Positions 39,372 to 47,567 are shown, counted from the first letter of the stretch. The stretch is DNA of 64,000 nt from Lentzea waywayandensis (GCF_900115955.1 NZ_FOYL01000006.1:91849-155848), one strand, 5' to 3'. A program made the numbers and translations. The notes: generated by a model not told the origin, from the letters alone.

Positions 39372-41294
39372 GTGCACAACGAGGTGAACGGCGACGTCCA
39401 CGGGACCGTGGTGCAGGCACGCGACGTCTACCTGGGCCAACACGTCCAGACAGCCCTGGCCGGTCTGCCGCCGGTCGCCGCCGGGTTCACCGGCAGGGAA
39501 GCCGACCTGACCGCCGTCGCCGAGGCGTTGAACAGCCCGCAGCCGGTCGTGGTGTCGACCGGTCTGGCCGGCGTCGGCAAGACCACGCTCGCGGTCAAGG
39601 CGGCCCACGACGCCGTCGCGGCGGGCCAGTTCCCCGGTGGCGTGCTGTTCGTGGACCTCCAGGGTTACTCGGCGGGCACGCGTGTCGAACCGTTGACCGC
39701 GCTTGCCACGTTCCTCGGCGCACTGGGCGTGGTGAGGGTGCCCGAGTCCCAACCGGAACGGGAAGCGCTCTACCGCTCCAGACTCGCCCAGCGCAGGCCG
39801 ACGCTCGTGGTGCTGGACAACGCTTCCTCCTCCGAACAGGTCCGTCCGCTGTTGCCGCCGGGGGAGCAGCACCGCGTGCTGGTGACCAGCCGGCACACCC
39901 TGGGCGACCTGCAGGGCGCCCGCCGCCTGTCACTGGAGGTGCTGCCTCCCGGTGACTCGGTGGCGATGCTGGCGAACCTGGTGCGCGCCACCGATCCCGC
40001 GGACGAGCGAGTGGCGTCCGCACCGGAGACCGCGCACGAGATCGCCGAGCTCTGCGGCTGGTTGCCGCTCGCGCTCGGCATCGTCGCGGCGCTGCTGTCC
40101 GACGATCCCGACCTCCCGCTCGCCGAGCTCGTCGTGCTGCTGAAGGAGGCCCGGCTCACCGAGCTGAGCTACCACGAGAACGTGGCCGTGCGGGCGGCGT
40201 TCGACCTCTCGCACGACCGGCTCGACCCGGCCGAGCAGCGGCTGTTCCGGTTGCTGTCGCTCAGCCCCGGCCGTCAGGTCAGCACCGAGGCCGCCGCGGC
40301 CCTGGCAGGGCAACCGGTGCGGGCGACCCAGAAGCTGCTGGCAGGACTCCGCCGCGCGCACATGATCGAGAGCGGCGAGCCGCACGGCTGGTTCCGCTTC
40401 CACGACCTGCTGCGGCTGTACGCGGCCGAACAGTGCGAGGCCGTCGACGGGGAGGTGTGCCAGGCCGCGCTCGCCCGCCTGATCGGCTACTTCGTCCAGG
40501 CCGCGGAGCAGGCGGAACAGCAGCGTCCCGACGTCGAGACCCGCCAGTTCGCCCAGCTCTGGCTGCGGACCGAACGCCCCACCATCGTCGCGGTCATCGA
40601 GCTGGCGCACCGGCTGGGTCACCACGAACAGGTGCTGCGCCTGGCGTTCGCGATCGGGACGTTCCCGTTCTACCGCCGTCGCCACGGCGGGGAAGGGCTT
40701 TCCGCGTACGAGATGGCCCTCGACGCCGCGGTGCGTCTCGGCGACCGGGACGGCGAGGCCAAGGCACTGCGCGGGCTCGGCCGGATCCACCGCGAGATGG
40801 GTCACCGCACGGCCGCCCGCGAGCGGTTCGAGCAGGCCATCGCGGTGAGCAGCGAACTCGGCGACCTCAGGGGAGTGGGCAGGGCGCTGCACAACCTCGG
40901 CTCGATCGCCAGGCGGCAGAACGACTTCAGCTCGGCGTGGAGGTACTACGGCAGGGCGCTGGTCGCCTACCGGGACGCCGCGGAGCCGCTCGGCGAGGCC
41001 CAGATCCGGTACAGCATGGGCGTGCTCGCCGACGCGGAAGGTGACCGGGCACTCGCCACCTCGCATTTCCGGGACTGTGCCGGGACTTCCGCGGGCATCG
41101 GCCGTCACGATCTCACCGGACGTGCGCACAAGAAGCTCGCGTTGATCGCGATGGACGCCGACCGGCAGGAGGAGGCACAGCTTCACCTCGAAGCCTCACG
41201 CGCCGCCTACCTGGAGGGAGGACATCAGCGGAAGGCGGAGCTGGTGTGGCGGCTGTTCCGGAAGGCCCATCGCAGCAGGCGTTTGCGCGATTGA
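39372..41294 (+). CDS. NB-ARC/TPR STAND protein (AfsR-like without a DNA-binding domain)
   Basis: A 640-residue STAND NTPase. The N-terminal tag VHNEVNGDVHGTVVQARDVY is a short motif often seen before STAND or NACHT cores in actinobacteria, possibly a recruiting peptide. NB-ARC follows with Walker A GLAGVGKT (64-71), TLVVLDNASS, LVTSRHTLG and GWLPLALG, then a winged helix (FHDLLRLYAAEQ) and TPR repeats (about 440-630; GEAKALRGLGRIHREMGHRT). No SARP domain and no effector are fused. It could be a signalling scaffold or part of a conflict system. GTG 39372 lies 7 bases after TACAAC, a plausible leaderless start. Confidence 0.85.
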   Translation: MHNEVNGDVHGTVVQARDVYLGQHVQTALAGLPPVAAGFTGREADLTAVAEALNSPQPVVVSTGLAGVGKTTLAVKAAHDAVAAGQFPGGVLFVDLQGYSAGTRVEPLTALATFLGALGVVRVPESQPEREALYRSRLAQRRPTLVVLDNASSSEQVRPLLPPGEQHRVLVTSRHTLGDLQGARRLSLEVLPPGDSVAMLANLVRATDPADERVASAPETAHEIAELCGWLPLALGIVAALLSDDPDLPLAELVVLLKEARLTELSYHENVAVRAAFDLSHDRLDPAEQRLFRLLSLSPGRQVSTEAAAALAGQPVRATQKLLAGLRRAHMIESGEPHGWFRFHDLLRLYAAEQCEAVDGEVCQAALARLIGYFVQAAEQAEQQRPDVETRQFAQLWLRTERPTIVAVIELAHRLGHHEQVLRLAFAIGTFPFYRRRHGGEGLSAYEMALDAAVRLGDRDGEAKALRGLGRIHREMGHRTAARERFEQAIAVSSELGDLRGVGRALHNLGSIARRQNDFSSAWRYYGRALVAYRDAAEPLGEAQIRYSMGVLADAEGDRALATSHFRDCAGTSAGIGRHDLTGRAHKKLALIAMDADRQEEAQLHLEASRAAYLEGGHQRKAELVWRLFRKAHRSRRLRD

Positions 41295-41346
41295 CCTCAC
41301 CGGTCCTCCACGAAAGGTTGTGGGGAAACCGAAGGGGGAGAACCGA

Positions 41347-41883
41347 ATGCGAGCAACCCTGTCAGGTGTCGTGCTGGCCTTGAGCAGCATGGTGGTCGCG
41401 GTAGGGCCGGCGAGCGCGGCCGGACCGTGCTCCGTCTACTCGACGCGGACGACTCCGGGCGGCTACGTCGCCAAGATGACCTGCTCCAGCCCGGACGCGT
41501 TCATCGACGGGTACGGCAGCACGACCGGTGACGCGAACCGGGAAGGGCTGCTGCTGCGGCAGTTCCAGAGCAACGGCGGGCCGTTGTGCAGCGGCGACCG
41601 CAGCCGTGCCGACGTCGGCGGCTTCAGGATCAGCATGTCGTGCGCGAAACCGACCTCGTTCGTCGACGCGTTCGGCACCACGCTGACGGACGCGGCGCGG
41701 GAAGCCCGGCTGCTCAAGGAGATCGCGCCCGGCCGGTTCTGCACGCACGACGGCGTGCGTGCCGTCTCCGGTGGTTACGAGGTCAAGGGCGGCTGCACGA
41801 AGCCGACCATCTGGTTCAGCGGCGTCGGCGCCACCGTGACGCAGGCCGCGGAGAACGCGCGACTGTCCTCAGGCGTCGGCTGA
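41347..41883 (+). CDS. Secreted protein of unknown function, three internal repeats
   Basis: The 178-residue protein has a signal peptide (MRATLSGVVLALSSMVVAVG, cleavage near ASA-AG). The mature part contains three similar units, each with a Cys pair and a pattern G-G-(Y/F)-x-(A/V/I)-x-M/G-x-C-(S/A/T)-x-P (YVAKMTCSSP, FRISMSCAKP, YEVKGGCTKP), followed by a helix ending in AREARLL or similar. No enzyme motif is visible. GGGGGAG precedes the ATG by 6 bases. Its end overlaps the convergent Rdx gene by 15 bases. Family not recognised. Confidence 0.6.
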   Translation: MRATLSGVVLALSSMVVAVGPASAAGPCSVYSTRTTPGGYVAKMTCSSPDAFIDGYGSTTGDANREGLLLRQFQSNGGPLCSGDRSRADVGGFRISMSCAKPTSFVDAFGTTLTDAAREARLLKEIAPGRFCTHDGVRAVSGGYEVKGGCTKPTIWFSGVGATVTQAAENARLSSGVG

Positions 41884-42162
41884 GTTCTTGCGATCGGTGT
41901 GGCCCAGAGAGCGTTCCGGCGCCACCCGGTCGCGGACGAGCTGCTTGAGCACGGCGAGGTCCGGGAAGCCCTCCTGCTCCTTGCGCGACCACAGCGTCTC
42001 GCCGTCGAGCCGCACGTCGAACACGCCTCCGGTGCCGGGGATCAGCGCGACCTCGCCCAGTTCCGCGGTGAACGTGGTCAGCAGCTCCTGCGCGGTCCAG
42101 CCCGCACGCAGCAGCCAGCGGCACTGGGTGCAGTACTCGATCTCCAGACGCGGTGTCCTCAT
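41869..42162 (-). CDS. Rdx/SelW-family thioredoxin-like protein (Cys-x-x-Cys)
   Basis: A 97-residue small thioredoxin-like protein of the SelT/SelW/SelH (Rdx) family: EIEYCTQCRWLLRAGWTAQE carries the redox C-x-x-C, with Cys in place of selenocysteine, and GGVFDVRLDGETLWSRKEQE the conserved beta-hairpin. Members are thought to act in thiol redox balance or bind 14-3-3-like partners in eukaryotes; bacterial roles are unclear. It starts inside the stop of the XRE regulator gene (4-base overlap), so it is the second gene of that operon and may share control with the zinc alcohol dehydrogenase. Confidence 0.88.
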   Translation of the reverse strand: MRTPRLEIEYCTQCRWLLRAGWTAQELLTTFTAELGEVALIPGTGGVFDVRLDGETLWSRKEQEGFPDLAVLKQLVRDRVAPERSLGHTDRKNSADA

Positions 42163-43037
42163 GACTGAGTCTTAACAGACTCCCCGGTGCGGGTCGCGTC
42201 CGTGCCCCAGCTGGCCAGCAGCTGCAGCGCCTCGGCGGACGGCGTGCTCGGCTCCGCGTGGTAGGTGGTCAGGAAGAGGTCGGGCTCGCTGGGCATCCGC
42301 AGCGTCTCGTACGACAGCGTCATCTCGCCGACGAGCGGGTGGCGGATCGCCTTGGTGCCGAAGGACTTCTCCTTGACGTCGTGCCTCGCCCAGAGCTGCC
42401 GGAACAGCTCGCTCTTCACCGACAGCTCGCCGATCAGGGCGGTCAGCTCGGGGTCGTTCGGGTAGCAGCCCGCGTCCATCCGCAGGAACGCGACGACGTC
42501 GGAGGCCTTGCTCTCCCAGTTGAGGAAGAGCTCCTGGTAGGAGGGCCGGAGGAAGATGAACCGCGCCCAGTTCCGGTCGCGTGGCTCCAGCTCGCCCCAG
42601 TCGCCGAACAACGCCGCCGCCATCGGGTTCCACGCGAGCACCTCGCAGCGCCGCCCGCCGATGTACGCGGGCACGTTGATGTTGTCGAGGAGGTGCTTCA
42701 GCGCCGGGCGAACGCTGCTGCGCGCCACCTTCTTCTGCTTCTTGTTGTCGTACGGGCAGGCGGTGAGGTTGCGCAGGTGCGTGTGTTCGGCCTCGCTGAG
42801 CTGCAGCGCACGTGCGATCGAGTCCAGCACCTCGTCCGAGACGTTGCGGCCGTTGCCCTGCTCAAGCCGTGTGTAGTACGCCACGGAGACGCCCGCGAGC
42901 TGCGCCAGCTCCTCGCGGCGCAGGCCCGGTACACGGCGGGTGCGGCCGTAACGGGGCAGTCCGACGTCGTCGGGGGACAGCCGCGCCCGGCGGCTGCGCA
43001 GGAACTCGCTCAGCTCGGTGCGCGGGTCTACTTCCAT
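42159..43037 (-). CDS. XRE-type regulator with MmyB-like ligand-binding domain
   Basis: A 292-residue regulator: HTH of the XRE type at about 30-80 (LRREELAQLAGVSVAYYTRL, EQGNGRNVSDEVLDSIARAL) and a C-terminal MmyB-like PAS/LBD region (about 110-285; PAYIGGRRCEVLAWNPMAAA, LRMDAGCYPNDPELTALIGE), known to bind fatty-acid-like ligands in related proteins. I chose the ATG at 43037. It is divergent from a zinc alcohol dehydrogenase gene, an arrangement repeated throughout actinobacteria, where the regulator represses the dehydrogenase. A 27-base inverted repeat lies between them. Confidence 0.92.
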   Translation of the reverse strand: MEVDPRTELSEFLRSRRARLSPDDVGLPRYGRTRRVPGLRREELAQLAGVSVAYYTRLEQGNGRNVSDEVLDSIARALQLSEAEHTHLRNLTACPYDNKKQKKVARSSVRPALKHLLDNINVPAYIGGRRCEVLAWNPMAAALFGDWGELEPRDRNWARFIFLRPSYQELFLNWESKASDVVAFLRMDAGCYPNDPELTALIGELSVKSELFRQLWARHDVKEKSFGTKAIRHPLVGEMTLSYETLRMPSEPDLFLTTYHAEPSTPSAEALQLLASWGTDATRTGESVKTQS

Positions 43038-43067
43038 GCACCCGAGTATCCCCGGCCCGCGCGAACC

Positions 43068-43094
43068 GTGCCTGCTACTGCTGGTAGTAGGCAC
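43068..43094. promoter_or_regulatory. Candidate operator between XRE regulator and alcohol dehydrogenase
   Basis: Left arm GTGCCTGCTAC (43068-43078) and right arm GTAGTAGGCAC (43084-43094) are complementary at 10 of 11 positions around a 5-base centre. The repeat lies in the 142-base divergent spacer, close to the regulator start, as expected for a repressor that controls both directions. Confidence 0.55.
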
Positions 43095-43179
43095 GGCAGA
43101 CGTACGAAGAACAGGTGTCTGGGTAGCTCTCCCGAAACGGCGCAGTGTCCACATCGACACGACGACGAGGAGAAACCTG

Positions 43180-44220
43180 ATGAGCACCGTCGCTGCCTAC
43201 GCCGCTCCAGCACCCAAGGCACCGCTGGAGCGCACCACCATCGAGCGTCGCGCGGTCGGCGCGCACGACGTCCTGATCGACATCAAGTTCGCCGGCATCT
43301 GCCACTCCGACATCCACCAGGTCAACGAGGGCTGGGGCGAGGCCATCTTCCCGATGGTTCCCGGCCACGAGATCGCCGGTGTCGTCACCGAGGTCGGTTC
43401 CGGCGTGACGAGGTACGCCGTCGGCGACCGCGTGGGTGTCGGTTGCTTCGTGGACTCCTGCCGTGAGTGCGACTACTGCCTGCGCGGCCTGGAGCAGTAC
43501 TGCGCCAAGGGCAACGTGCAGACCTACAACGCCGTCGACCACAACGGCGACGTCACCTACGGCGGCTACTCGAAGCAGATCGTCGTCGACGAGAACTACG
43601 CCGTGCGCATCCCGGACTCGCTGCCGCTGGACGTGGCCGCGCCGCTGCTGTGCGCGGGCATCACGCTGTACTCGCCCCTGAAGCACTGGAACGTCGGCCC
43701 CGGCAAGAAGGTCGCGATCGTCGGCCTGGGCGGCCTCGGCCACATGGGCGTCAAGATCGCCGTCGCGCTCGGCGCCGAGGTCACCGTGCTGTCGCAGTCG
43801 TTGCGCAAGAAGGACGACGGCCTCAAGCTCGGCGCCCACGACTACCGCGCCACCAACGACCCCGCGACGTTCGCCGAGCTCGCGGGCAAGTTCGACGTGA
43901 TCGTCTCCACGGTGTCCGCGCCGCTCGACTTCAGCGCCTACATCGGCCTGCTCAGGACCGAGGGCGCGCTGGTCAACGTCGGTGCGCCGGAGGAGCCGGT
44001 CTCGCTGAACCTGTTCAGCCTGATCGTGCAGCGCAAGACGCTCGCCGGATCGATGATCGGCGGCATCGCGGAGACCCAGGAGATGCTGGACTTCTGCGCC
44101 GAGCACGGCCTGGGCGCCGAGATCGAGCTGATCGACGCAGACCAGATCAACACCGCCTACGACCGCGTGCTGTCGAGCGACGTGCGGTACCGGTTCGTGA
44201 TCGACACCGCCACGATCTGA
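43180..44220 (+). CDS. Zinc-dependent NAD(P) alcohol dehydrogenase
   Basis: A 346-residue medium-chain dehydrogenase/reductase of the cinnamyl alcohol dehydrogenase/YahK branch. Catalytic zinc ligands Cys41 (GICHSDIHQ) and His63 (GHEIAG); structural zinc Cys94, Cys97, Cys100 and Cys108; Rossmann motif VAIVGLGGLGHMGVKIA. It should reduce aldehydes or oxidise primary alcohols with NADP(H). GAGGAG lies 7 bases before the ATG. The divergent XRE regulator probably controls it. A terminator overlaps the end of the convergent MerR gene. Confidence 0.93.
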   Translation: MSTVAAYAAPAPKAPLERTTIERRAVGAHDVLIDIKFAGICHSDIHQVNEGWGEAIFPMVPGHEIAGVVTEVGSGVTRYAVGDRVGVGCFVDSCRECDYCLRGLEQYCAKGNVQTYNAVDHNGDVTYGGYSKQIVVDENYAVRIPDSLPLDVAAPLLCAGITLYSPLKHWNVGPGKKVAIVGLGGLGHMGVKIAVALGAEVTVLSQSLRKKDDGLKLGAHDYRATNDPATFAELAGKFDVIVSTVSAPLDFSAYIGLLRTEGALVNVGAPEEPVSLNLFSLIVQRKTLAGSMIGGIAETQEMLDFCAEHGLGAEIELIDADQINTAYDRVLSSDVRYRFVIDTATI

Positions 44221-44227
44221 GATGTGC

Positions 44228-44257
44228 GCCGTGCCCGCTCAGCCGGGCGGGCACGGC
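44228..44257. terminator. Terminator between alcohol dehydrogenase and MerR genes
   Basis: A perfect 10-bp stem, GCCGTGCCCG (44228-44237) and CGGGCACGGC (44248-44257), with a 10-base loop. It begins 8 bases after the dehydrogenase stop and reaches into the last codons of the MerR gene on the other strand. Confidence 0.75.
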
Positions 44258-44610
44258 ACCCCGGTCGTGTAGGCCTTCGTGGCGCCCGCGATCACCGTGT
44301 CGAGCTGCTGGAGCGTCTCCTGCAGCTCTTCGATCTGCTTCACCACCGACGACCGGTGCCCGCGCAGCTTGGCCAGGACCTCCGGCGCCGCCACCCCCGT
44401 CACCACGCACGGCAGCATCTCCAGGATCGACGCGCTGGAGATCCCGGCGGCGTAGAGCTGCTGGATCAGCTTGACCCGGCCGACGGCGTTGTCGGCATAG
44501 CGCCGTTGCCCGCTTCCGCTGCGTTCGGCTGCGAGAAGGCGCTGCTCCTCGTAGTAGCGCAACGCGCGCACGCTCACGCCCGTGCGTTCCGCCAGCTCAC
44601 CGATGCGCAT
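44239..44610 (-). CDS. MerR-family regulator of an Old Yellow Enzyme gene
   Basis: A 123-residue MerR protein: HTH IGELAERTGVSVRALRYYEE, wing GQRRYADNAV, long dimer helix and a short tail with PCPPG. Cysteines at the middle (EMLPCVVTG) and tail might respond to thiol-reactive enones or quinones, the substrates of the neighbouring ene-reductase; this is inference. GGAGG lies 4 bases before the ATG. It is divergent from the reductase with 59 bases between and a 16-base palindromic site there. Confidence 0.9.
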   Translation of the reverse strand: MRIGELAERTGVSVRALRYYEEQRLLAAERSGSGQRRYADNAVGRVKLIQQLYAAGISSASILEMLPCVVTGVAAPEVLAKLRGHRSSVVKQIEELQETLQQLDTVIAGATKAYTTGVPCPPG

Positions 44611-44635
44611 ATGACCTCCGCCACAAAAGCTACCT

Positions 44636-44651
44636 CTGACGTCAACGTCAG
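44636..44651. promoter_or_regulatory. MerR-type operator candidate between regulator and ene-reductase
   Basis: CTGACGT (44636-44642) and ACGTCAG (44645-44651) form a perfect 7-base inverted repeat around CA. TACCTT (44657-44662) follows as a possible -10, 7 bases before the reductase ATG, so the reductase message may be leaderless. A good -35 is not visible, as expected if activation is needed. Confidence 0.55.
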
Positions 44652-44669
44652 GTTTCTACCTTAGCTCCC

Positions 44670-45719
44670 ATGCTGCTCACGAGCTACGAACTCGGAAACC
44701 TGACCCTGCCGAACCGCCTCGTCATGGCGCCGATGACCCGCGCGCGGGCCGTTGACGGCAAACCGACCGAGGCCACGGCCACCTACTACGCCCAACGCGC
44801 CACCGCCGGGCTCATCGTCACCGAAGGCGTGCACCCGAACGCGGTCGGCCAGGCCGGTCCGTTCATGCCCGGTGTCCACAACGACGAGCAGGTCGAGGCC
44901 TGGCGCGTGGTCACCGACGCTGTCCACGCGAACGGCGGCCGCATCTTCGCCCAGCTCATGCACGGCGGCCGCATCGGCCACGCCGAGGTCGCCGGGCACC
45001 ACCCCGTCGGTCCGTCGGCGATCGCGGCCGGCACCGACGTGTTCACCCCGACCGGGATGGAGCCCGCGCCGGTGCCGCGGGCCTTGTCGGCGGCGGAGGT
45101 CGCGGACCAGGTCCAGGCGTTCGGCGACGCGGCCCGCAAGGCCGTCGAGGCCGGGTTCGACGGGGTCGAGCTGCACGGTGCGAACGGGTACCTGATCCAG
45201 CAGTTCCTGTCCTCCAGCGCGAACGAGCGCACCGACGGGTACGGCGGCTCGATCAGCGGCCGGATCCGGTTCGCCGTCGAGGCGGTCGAAGCGGCGGTGG
45301 ACGCCATCGGGCCGGACCGCGTCGGCATCCGGCTCTCACCGGGCGGCGAGATCCAGGGCATCGTCGAGGAGAACGTGCCCGCGCTCTACGGCGAGCTGCT
45401 GAAGGCGTTGCCGGACATGGCCTACATCCACGTGCTGGCGACCGTGGACGACGAGCGGCTGATGGAGTTGCGCAAGGCGTGGCCGAGCGCGTTCATCCTC
45501 AACCCAGGCGGCCAGATCGGCCCGAACGTGAGCACTCAGGAGCAGGGCGAGCGCTGGCTCGCCAACGGCGCCGACCTGATCAGCTACGGCCGCGCCTACA
45601 TCGGCAACCCCGACCTGGTCGAACGGTTCCGGCTGGGCCTGCCGCTCGCCGGTGCCGACCAGGCGACCTGGTTCCAGACCCCCGAGGGCTACGTCGACTA
45701 CCCCAGCCATCAGCACTGA
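44670..45719 (+). CDS. Old Yellow Enzyme-family alkene reductase (FMN)
   Basis: A 349-residue FMN enzyme that reduces activated C=C bonds (enones, quinones, nitro compounds) with NAD(P)H. Family signs: LPNRLVMAPMTRARA at the N-terminus, the His/Asn substrate pair His169 and Asn172 (ELHGANGYLIQQFLS), SNERTDGYGGS, and the FMN phosphate loop DLISYGRAYIGNPDLVERF. Length and motifs match the NemA/alkene-reductase class. It is divergent from a MerR regulator, suggesting electrophile-induced expression. Its end overlaps the convergent TetR gene by 10 bases. Confidence 0.93.
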   Translation: MLLTSYELGNLTLPNRLVMAPMTRARAVDGKPTEATATYYAQRATAGLIVTEGVHPNAVGQAGPFMPGVHNDEQVEAWRVVTDAVHANGGRIFAQLMHGGRIGHAEVAGHHPVGPSAIAAGTDVFTPTGMEPAPVPRALSAAEVADQVQAFGDAARKAVEAGFDGVELHGANGYLIQQFLSSSANERTDGYGGSISGRIRFAVEAVEAAVDAIGPDRVGIRLSPGGEIQGIVEENVPALYGELLKALPDMAYIHVLATVDDERLMELRKAWPSAFILNPGGQIGPNVSTQEQGERWLANGADLISYGRAYIGNPDLVERFRLGLPLAGADQATWFQTPEGYVDYPSHQH

Positions 45720-46297
45720 AGCGCCCGCAGCAGGTGGTCGACGAGCCGTTCGAGGTAGTCGGGCTCGACCTCGGCCCGCCGGACCGACAGCCGCCAGTAG
45801 ACCGGGGCCGCGACCAGGTCCAAAGCGATCTCGAAGTCCAGATCGGCCGGTAGTTCGCCCCGGTCGATCGCCCGCCGCAGCGTCACGGCGCCGAGCGCGC
45901 GCCGGGGTTCGCCGATCGTCGCCGCGATCGCGTCGGACAACGCCGGAGTGCGCACGGCCTCGGCGGTGAGGTCGGGCAGGATCGTGGCGAACCGGGGGTG
46001 CGTCAGCCAGTCGTGCACGGCCGTGACCGTGGCCAGCAGGTCGCCGCGCAACGACCCGGTGTCCGGAACCTCGGCCAGTGGCACGGAGAACTCCGACAGC
46101 GCCGCGACCACCATGTCCTGTTTGGACGGCCACCGCCGGTACAGCGCGCTCTTGCCGACCTCCGCGCGCTTGGCCACGGCTTCCATGGACAGCCGTCCGT
46201 AGCCGTGCAGGGCGAGCTCGTCGAACACGGCGTCGGTGATCGCCTGCGTCACCTGGGGCTGCAGGACGGCGGCGCCGGTCGGGGTGCGCTTGGTCAT
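45710..46297 (-). CDS. TetR/AcrR-family repressor
   Basis: A 195-residue regulator: HTH YGRLSMEAVAKRAEVGKSAL followed by YRRWPSKQDMV, and a C-terminal TetR_C-like ligand-binding helical domain. The ATG at 46297 (MTKRTPTG) is preferred to upstream ATGs at 46309 and 46306 because it lies just after the operator region. It is divergent from a SnoaL-like gene and an NAD(P)-binding gene. The perfect 21-base inverted repeat in the spacer is the likely operator for repression in both directions. Confidence 0.92.
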   Translation of the reverse strand: MTKRTPTGAAVLQPQVTQAITDAVFDELALHGYGRLSMEAVAKRAEVGKSALYRRWPSKQDMVVAALSEFSVPLAEVPDTGSLRGDLLATVTAVHDWLTHPRFATILPDLTAEAVRTPALSDAIAATIGEPRRALGAVTLRRAIDRGELPADLDFEIALDLVAAPVYWRLSVRRAEVEPDYLERLVDHLLRALQC

Positions 46298-46315
46298 GAC
46301 GCACATCATAGGACT

Positions 46316-46371
46316 GGACGAGACGGTCCCGTCCCGCTTAACGTTGAGGACGGGACGGGACCGTCTCGTCC
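46316..46371. promoter_or_regulatory. Perfect 21-base inverted repeat (TetR operator region)
   Basis: Arms at 46316-46336 and 46351-46371 are fully complementary around a 14-base centre containing TTAACGTT. Each arm also holds an imperfect palindrome (ACGGGAC, C, GTCTCGT; one mismatch), so the region is best read as two TetR half-operator pairs in mirror orientation. It lies between the divergent starts of the TetR gene (46297) and the SnoaL-like gene (46393). Confidence 0.75.
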
Positions 46372-46392
46372 ATTTCTTTCGAAGGAGCTTTC

Positions 46393-46773
46393 GTGGACCT
46401 CATCCCGAGGGCACTGCAACTGCTGCTGGACAAGGACATGATCGGGTTCGCGGGCCTGTGGGCCGAGGACGGCGTGATGGAGTTCCCGTTCGCCCCGCCC
46501 GGCTGGCCGGCCGGGGTGGAGGGCAGGGCCGCCATCGAGGACTACCTGCGCGACTACCCGAAGATGCTCGACATCCAGGGCTTTCCGAAGCAGGTCGTGC
46601 ACCGGAGCACCGATCCCGACGTGCTCATCGCCGAGTTCGACGCCGAGGGTGTGGTGGTCGCGACGGGTGAGCCGTACCGGGCCTCCTACATCGCGGTCAT
46701 CACGACCCGCGACGGCGAGATCGTGAGCTACCGCGACTACTGGAACCCGCTGCTCGCGCAGGAACTGGCATGA
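46393..46773 (+). CDS. SnoaL-like / NTF2-fold protein
   Basis: A 126-residue NTF2-like fold (cone-shaped alpha+beta barrel): DMIGFAGLWAEDGVMEFPFA, GRAAIEDYLRDYP, and a final strand set SYIAVITTRDGEIVSYRDYW. SnoaL-like proteins act as polyketide cyclases, isomerases or dehydratases, and many are uncharacterised. The start is GTG 46393 with GAAGGAG 5 bases upstream. It overlaps the NmrA-like gene by 4 bases (ATGA) and probably supplies or shares a substrate with it, under TetR control. Confidence 0.88.
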   Translation: MDLIPRALQLLLDKDMIGFAGLWAEDGVMEFPFAPPGWPAGVEGRAAIEDYLRDYPKMLDIQGFPKQVVHRSTDPDVLIAEFDAEGVVVATGEPYRASYIAVITTRDGEIVSYRDYWNPLLAQELA

Positions 46774-47567
46774 CCGCGTTGATCATCGGAGGCACCGGGA
46801 CGACCGGCAGCCGCCTCGCCTCGTTGCTGCCCGATGCCCGCATCGGAACCAGGAAACCGGTGCTTCCGGACCACGTCCGGTTCGACTGGGACGTGCCGGC
46901 GACGTTTGAGAACGCGCTGGAGGGGATAGATCGTCTTTACCTGATCCCCCCGGTCGGCGTCGTCGACCCCGCGCCGGTGGTCGAGTCGCTGCTCACTCGA
47001 GCGCGGCTCGTGCGGCGAGTGGTACTGCTGAGCTCGTCCGCGGTGCCGGAGAGCGCCACGGGGATGGGCGCTCTCCCGGCGCTCGTGCGCGCCATGCCGG
47101 AATGGGCGGTGCTGCGGCCGTCGTGGTTCATGCAGAACTTCACCGGCGACCACCTCGTCGCCCAGGGCGTCCGGTCCGGCGAGATCGTCACGGCCACCGG
47201 AGACGGCCGGGTCGGGTTCATCGACGCCGCCGACATCGCCGCGGTGGCCGCGCGGGCGTTGACGGATCCGTTGCCGCACAACACCGATCACCTGATCACC
47301 GGTCCGGAGGCGCTCAGTTACGCCGACGCCGCCGCGATCATCACCGAGGTCACCGGCAAGCCCGTGCGGCACCGTTCGGTGAGCACCGGGGAGATGACCG
47401 AACGGATCGGGGCGGTGCTGCCCAAGGAGTTCGCCGCCGTCCTCGCCGCGCTCGACGAGGACATCCGCGGTGGAGCGGAGGACCGGGTCACCGCGACCGT
47501 CGAGGACGTGACGGGCAGGCCCGCCCGGTCGTTCCGCGACTTCGTCAGGCGAACGTCCAGCGAGTAG
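46770..47567 (+). CDS. NmrA-like NAD(P)-binding protein
   Basis: A 265-residue atypical short-chain dehydrogenase: Rossmann motif ALIIGGTGTTGSRLASLL, then VVLLSSSAV and LRPSWFMQNF, typical of NmrA/QOR2-type quinone or azo reductases and sensor proteins that lack the usual Tyr-x-x-x-Lys. It is the second gene of the TetR-controlled pair. A detoxification role for electrophiles is plausible but not shown. Its stop lies inside a minus-strand gene remnant. Confidence 0.88.
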   Translation: MTALIIGGTGTTGSRLASLLPDARIGTRKPVLPDHVRFDWDVPATFENALEGIDRLYLIPPVGVVDPAPVVESLLTRARLVRRVVLLSSSAVPESATGMGALPALVRAMPEWAVLRPSWFMQNFTGDHLVAQGVRSGEIVTATGDGRVGFIDAADIAAVAARALTDPLPHNTDHLITGPEALSYADAAAIITEVTGKPVRHRSVSTGEMTERIGAVLPKEFAAVLAALDEDIRGGAEDRVTATVEDVTGRPARSFRDFVRRTSSE

